DNA from: Candidatus Sericytochromatia bacterium
GTDB taxonomy: Bacteria > Cyanobacteriota > Sericytochromatia > UBA7694 > JACMQJ01
Assembly (NCBI GenBank): GCA_026004035.1
Contig: BPII01000028.1
Span: 1 to 33,480, forward strand
DNA length: 33,480 bases
Reading direction: 5' to 3'
In this document: piece by piece, positions 32,260-33,480 of the stretch
How the letters are laid out: each line of letters starts with the position of its first letter
Position numbering within the stretch: the stretch's first letter is position 1
Notes under the pieces: generated by a model
Databases searched by the model: none
Seen by the model: the letters and a program-made list of their open reading frames with translations, nothing else
Told to the model about the DNA's origin: nothing
Translations under genes and position numbers: made by a program

Positions 32260-33315
32260 ATGCCAATTACTATTTCTATTCCTGATAATTTAAGACAATC
32301 TGTTGAAGCTGCTAGTGGTGGTAGAAACACTGTTATTTATGATGTTAAAGGTTACCCCTCTATTATGTGTGTTATTCCTAAATTTAATCTTCAAGATATT
32401 GACCCCTCTTTAGGTACTGGTGTTCATCCTGCTTTCTTAGTTAATGGTGTTGAAAAACCTGAAATATTCATAGGTAAATTTCAATCTACTGTTCATGATG
32501 GAGTTGCTCTTTCTCTACCTAATCAATCTCCTACTGTTAGTATTAATTTTAATACTGCTAAATCCAGAGCTACTGATAAAGGTACTGGTTGGCATCTCAC
32601 TAATGTATTTGAATGGTCGGCTATTACTATGTTCTGTATGAAAAACAACTTCCAACCTAGAGGTAATACTCAAAATGGTAGAAGTAATGAAGCTCAATTC
32701 GAAACTGGTAGAAGAATTGATAATAAACCTCCTGGTGATTCCTCTGGCACTCCTAGAACTTTAGTGGGCTCTGGTCCTATGAGTTGGTATCATAATAATA
32801 CTCCTTTTGGAATTGCTGATTTAGTCGGTAATGTCTGGGAATGGACTGATTTATTTAAAACTAATAATGGTCAAATTCTATGCCCCTCTGATAATCATTT
32901 CACTTTACCTGAAGAAAATTGGACTGCTAGAAATATTTATTTTAACTCCACTGCTCCTGATAACACCAACTCTACTACTGAAAATGTAGGACAACCTGTT
33001 ATTGCTAACTCTGTTACTAATTCTGTTAATGAAGACACTACTTCTGTAGCTTGGAAAAATATGTCTGTTACCGCTACTAACTCAGATTTAAATTTAATTA
33101 AACAGTTGCTTATTGCTCCTTCTTTAACTTCTTCTGGACAGTTATTTGAAAATGCTAAAGGAACTGTCTCTATGCGTAATTCTGGTGAAAAAATGCTATT
33201 AAAAGGGGGTAGTTATCAAGACTCTACTAGTGCAGGCTTGTTTGCTAATTCATTATTATACACAAGAACTAATATTTTTGCTACTGTTGGTTTTAGAGTC
33301 TCTTATATATCCTAA
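32260..33315 (+). CDS. Tail-tip protein with FGE-sulfatase/C-type-lectin-like domain
   Basis: The 351-aa protein has the SUMF1/FGE fold pattern: FIGKFQST near residue 70, GWHLTNVFEWSAITMFC near 110-128, GIADLVGNVWEWTD near 183-196, and the C-terminal LLKGGSYQDSTSAGLF leading to VGFRVSYIS. In phages this fold is a ligand-binding scaffold rather than an enzyme, so this is the probable receptor-binding protein. The C-terminus corresponds to the variable region of diversity-generating retroelement targets, but no template repeat or reverse transcriptase is in the window. AAGGAGG precedes the ATG. Confidence 0.82.
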   Translation: MPITISIPDNLRQSVEAASGGRNTVIYDVKGYPSIMCVIPKFNLQDIDPSLGTGVHPAFLVNGVEKPEIFIGKFQSTVHDGVALSLPNQSPTVSINFNTAKSRATDKGTGWHLTNVFEWSAITMFCMKNNFQPRGNTQNGRSNEAQFETGRRIDNKPPGDSSGTPRTLVGSGPMSWYHNNTPFGIADLVGNVWEWTDLFKTNNGQILCPSDNHFTLPEENWTARNIYFNSTAPDNTNSTTENVGQPVIANSVTNSVNEDTTSVAWKNMSVTATNSDLNLIKQLLIAPSLTSSGQLFENAKGTVSMRNSGEKMLLKGGSYQDSTSAGLFANSLLYTRTNIFATVGFRVSYIS

Positions 33316-33321
33316 AATTTT

Positions 33322-33361
33322 ATCCTAATTAATCCTAAATAATCCTAGTTAATCCTATTAA
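33322..33361 (+). repeat. Four tandem 10-bp repeats ATCCTAnnTA
   Basis: ATCCTAATTA, ATCCTAAATA, ATCCTAGTTA and ATCCTATTAA follow each other without gaps, directly after the tip gene, with a fifth TATCCTAAAA overlapping the stop codon. The period equals about one helical turn. They lie beside the right-end motif and may be a protein-binding array. Confidence 0.7.
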
Positions 33362-33363
33362 AC

Positions 33364-33480
33364 TGTTGCATTTTAGTGAAATACTTATTTGTAAAGCATT
33401 GTAAATATTTCACTAGTAACCTGAAAAATCCTGATAACCTATATTTCAAATTTAATAAGTGTTGCATTTTGAGTGGAAAA
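33364..33480 (+). repeat. Right-end copies of the transposase-site motif
   Basis: GTTGCATTTTAGTGAAATA starts at 33365 and GTTGCATTTTGAGTGGAAAA at 33461, running to the window edge. They match the two variants at 117-254 and have the same orientation. An inverted piece ATTTCACTA lies between them. The true end of the element may lie outside the window. Confidence 0.55.

Noticed and set aside
32260..33480. Complete diversity-generating retroelement
   Set aside because: No reverse transcriptase, accessory gene or template repeat was found on either strand. Only the target-type protein fold is present.
1..33480. tRNA, rRNA or riboswitch genes
   Set aside because: No cloverleaf-like or conserved RNA sequence was recognised by eye. 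The only convincing RNA structure is the hairpin at 19592-19633.

Overview
The window holds one nearly complete Mu-like transposable prophage with a contractile (myovirus) tail, in a very AT-rich bacterium. UGA is an ordinary stop codon, UGG encodes Trp, and many starts carry a strong AGGAGG-type ribosome site. This fits low-GC groups such as Fusobacteriota or Brachyspira-like spirochaetes, but the host cannot be fixed from this sequence. Both edges carry copies of a GTTGCATTTT-AGTGGAATA motif (57-bp tandem array at 117-254; single copies at 33364 and 33459), which I read as transposase-binding end sites.

Layout. A control region at about 15600-15760 separates two outward-transcribed arms. 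Leftward (minus strand) come the early genes: a Cro/Ner-like regulator, a Sak4-like ATPase, two unknown proteins, a ParB-domain protein, a MuA-like DDE transposase, a MuB-like ATPase and a 51-aa protein. Two paralogous small HTH proteins follow, then tail genes (U-, X-, D- and V-like), then Mu gp25/26/27-like, terminase, portal, endolysin, holin, a MuF head protein with a C-terminal nuclease-like domain, and baseplate W and J. Rightward (plus strand) come the frameshifted repressor, a two-gene cassette of unknown function (16419-18043), a minus-strand ImmA-like protein, the prohead protease/scaffold, the major capsid protein, connectors, tail sheath and tube, a -1 frameshifted tail chaperone, tape measure, tail protein I, fibres, and a tail-tip protein with an FGE-sulfatase (C-type-lectin-like) fold. 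The gene content is that of phage Mu, but the late operon is cut into blocks placed on both strands.

Co-ordination. Five of these blocks and the small HTH gene are each preceded by a copy of TATTGCTTGAATAA (six copies; four lie 39-41 nt before the start codon). This is a good candidate for a phage-specific late promoter or activator site. The early promoter is a consensus sigma-70 promoter whose 17-bp spacer lies within a perfect palindromic operator.

Decay. The phage looks defective. The repressor has a +1 frameshift. The capsid gene is cut by an IS256-family element without a visible target duplication, and with apparent loss of the capsid 3' end and the start of the next gene. A small head gene has a +1 shift at an A7 run. 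Three in-frame stops separate the MuF gene from its downstream neighbour. The transposition genes look intact, so the element may still move even if it cannot form virions.
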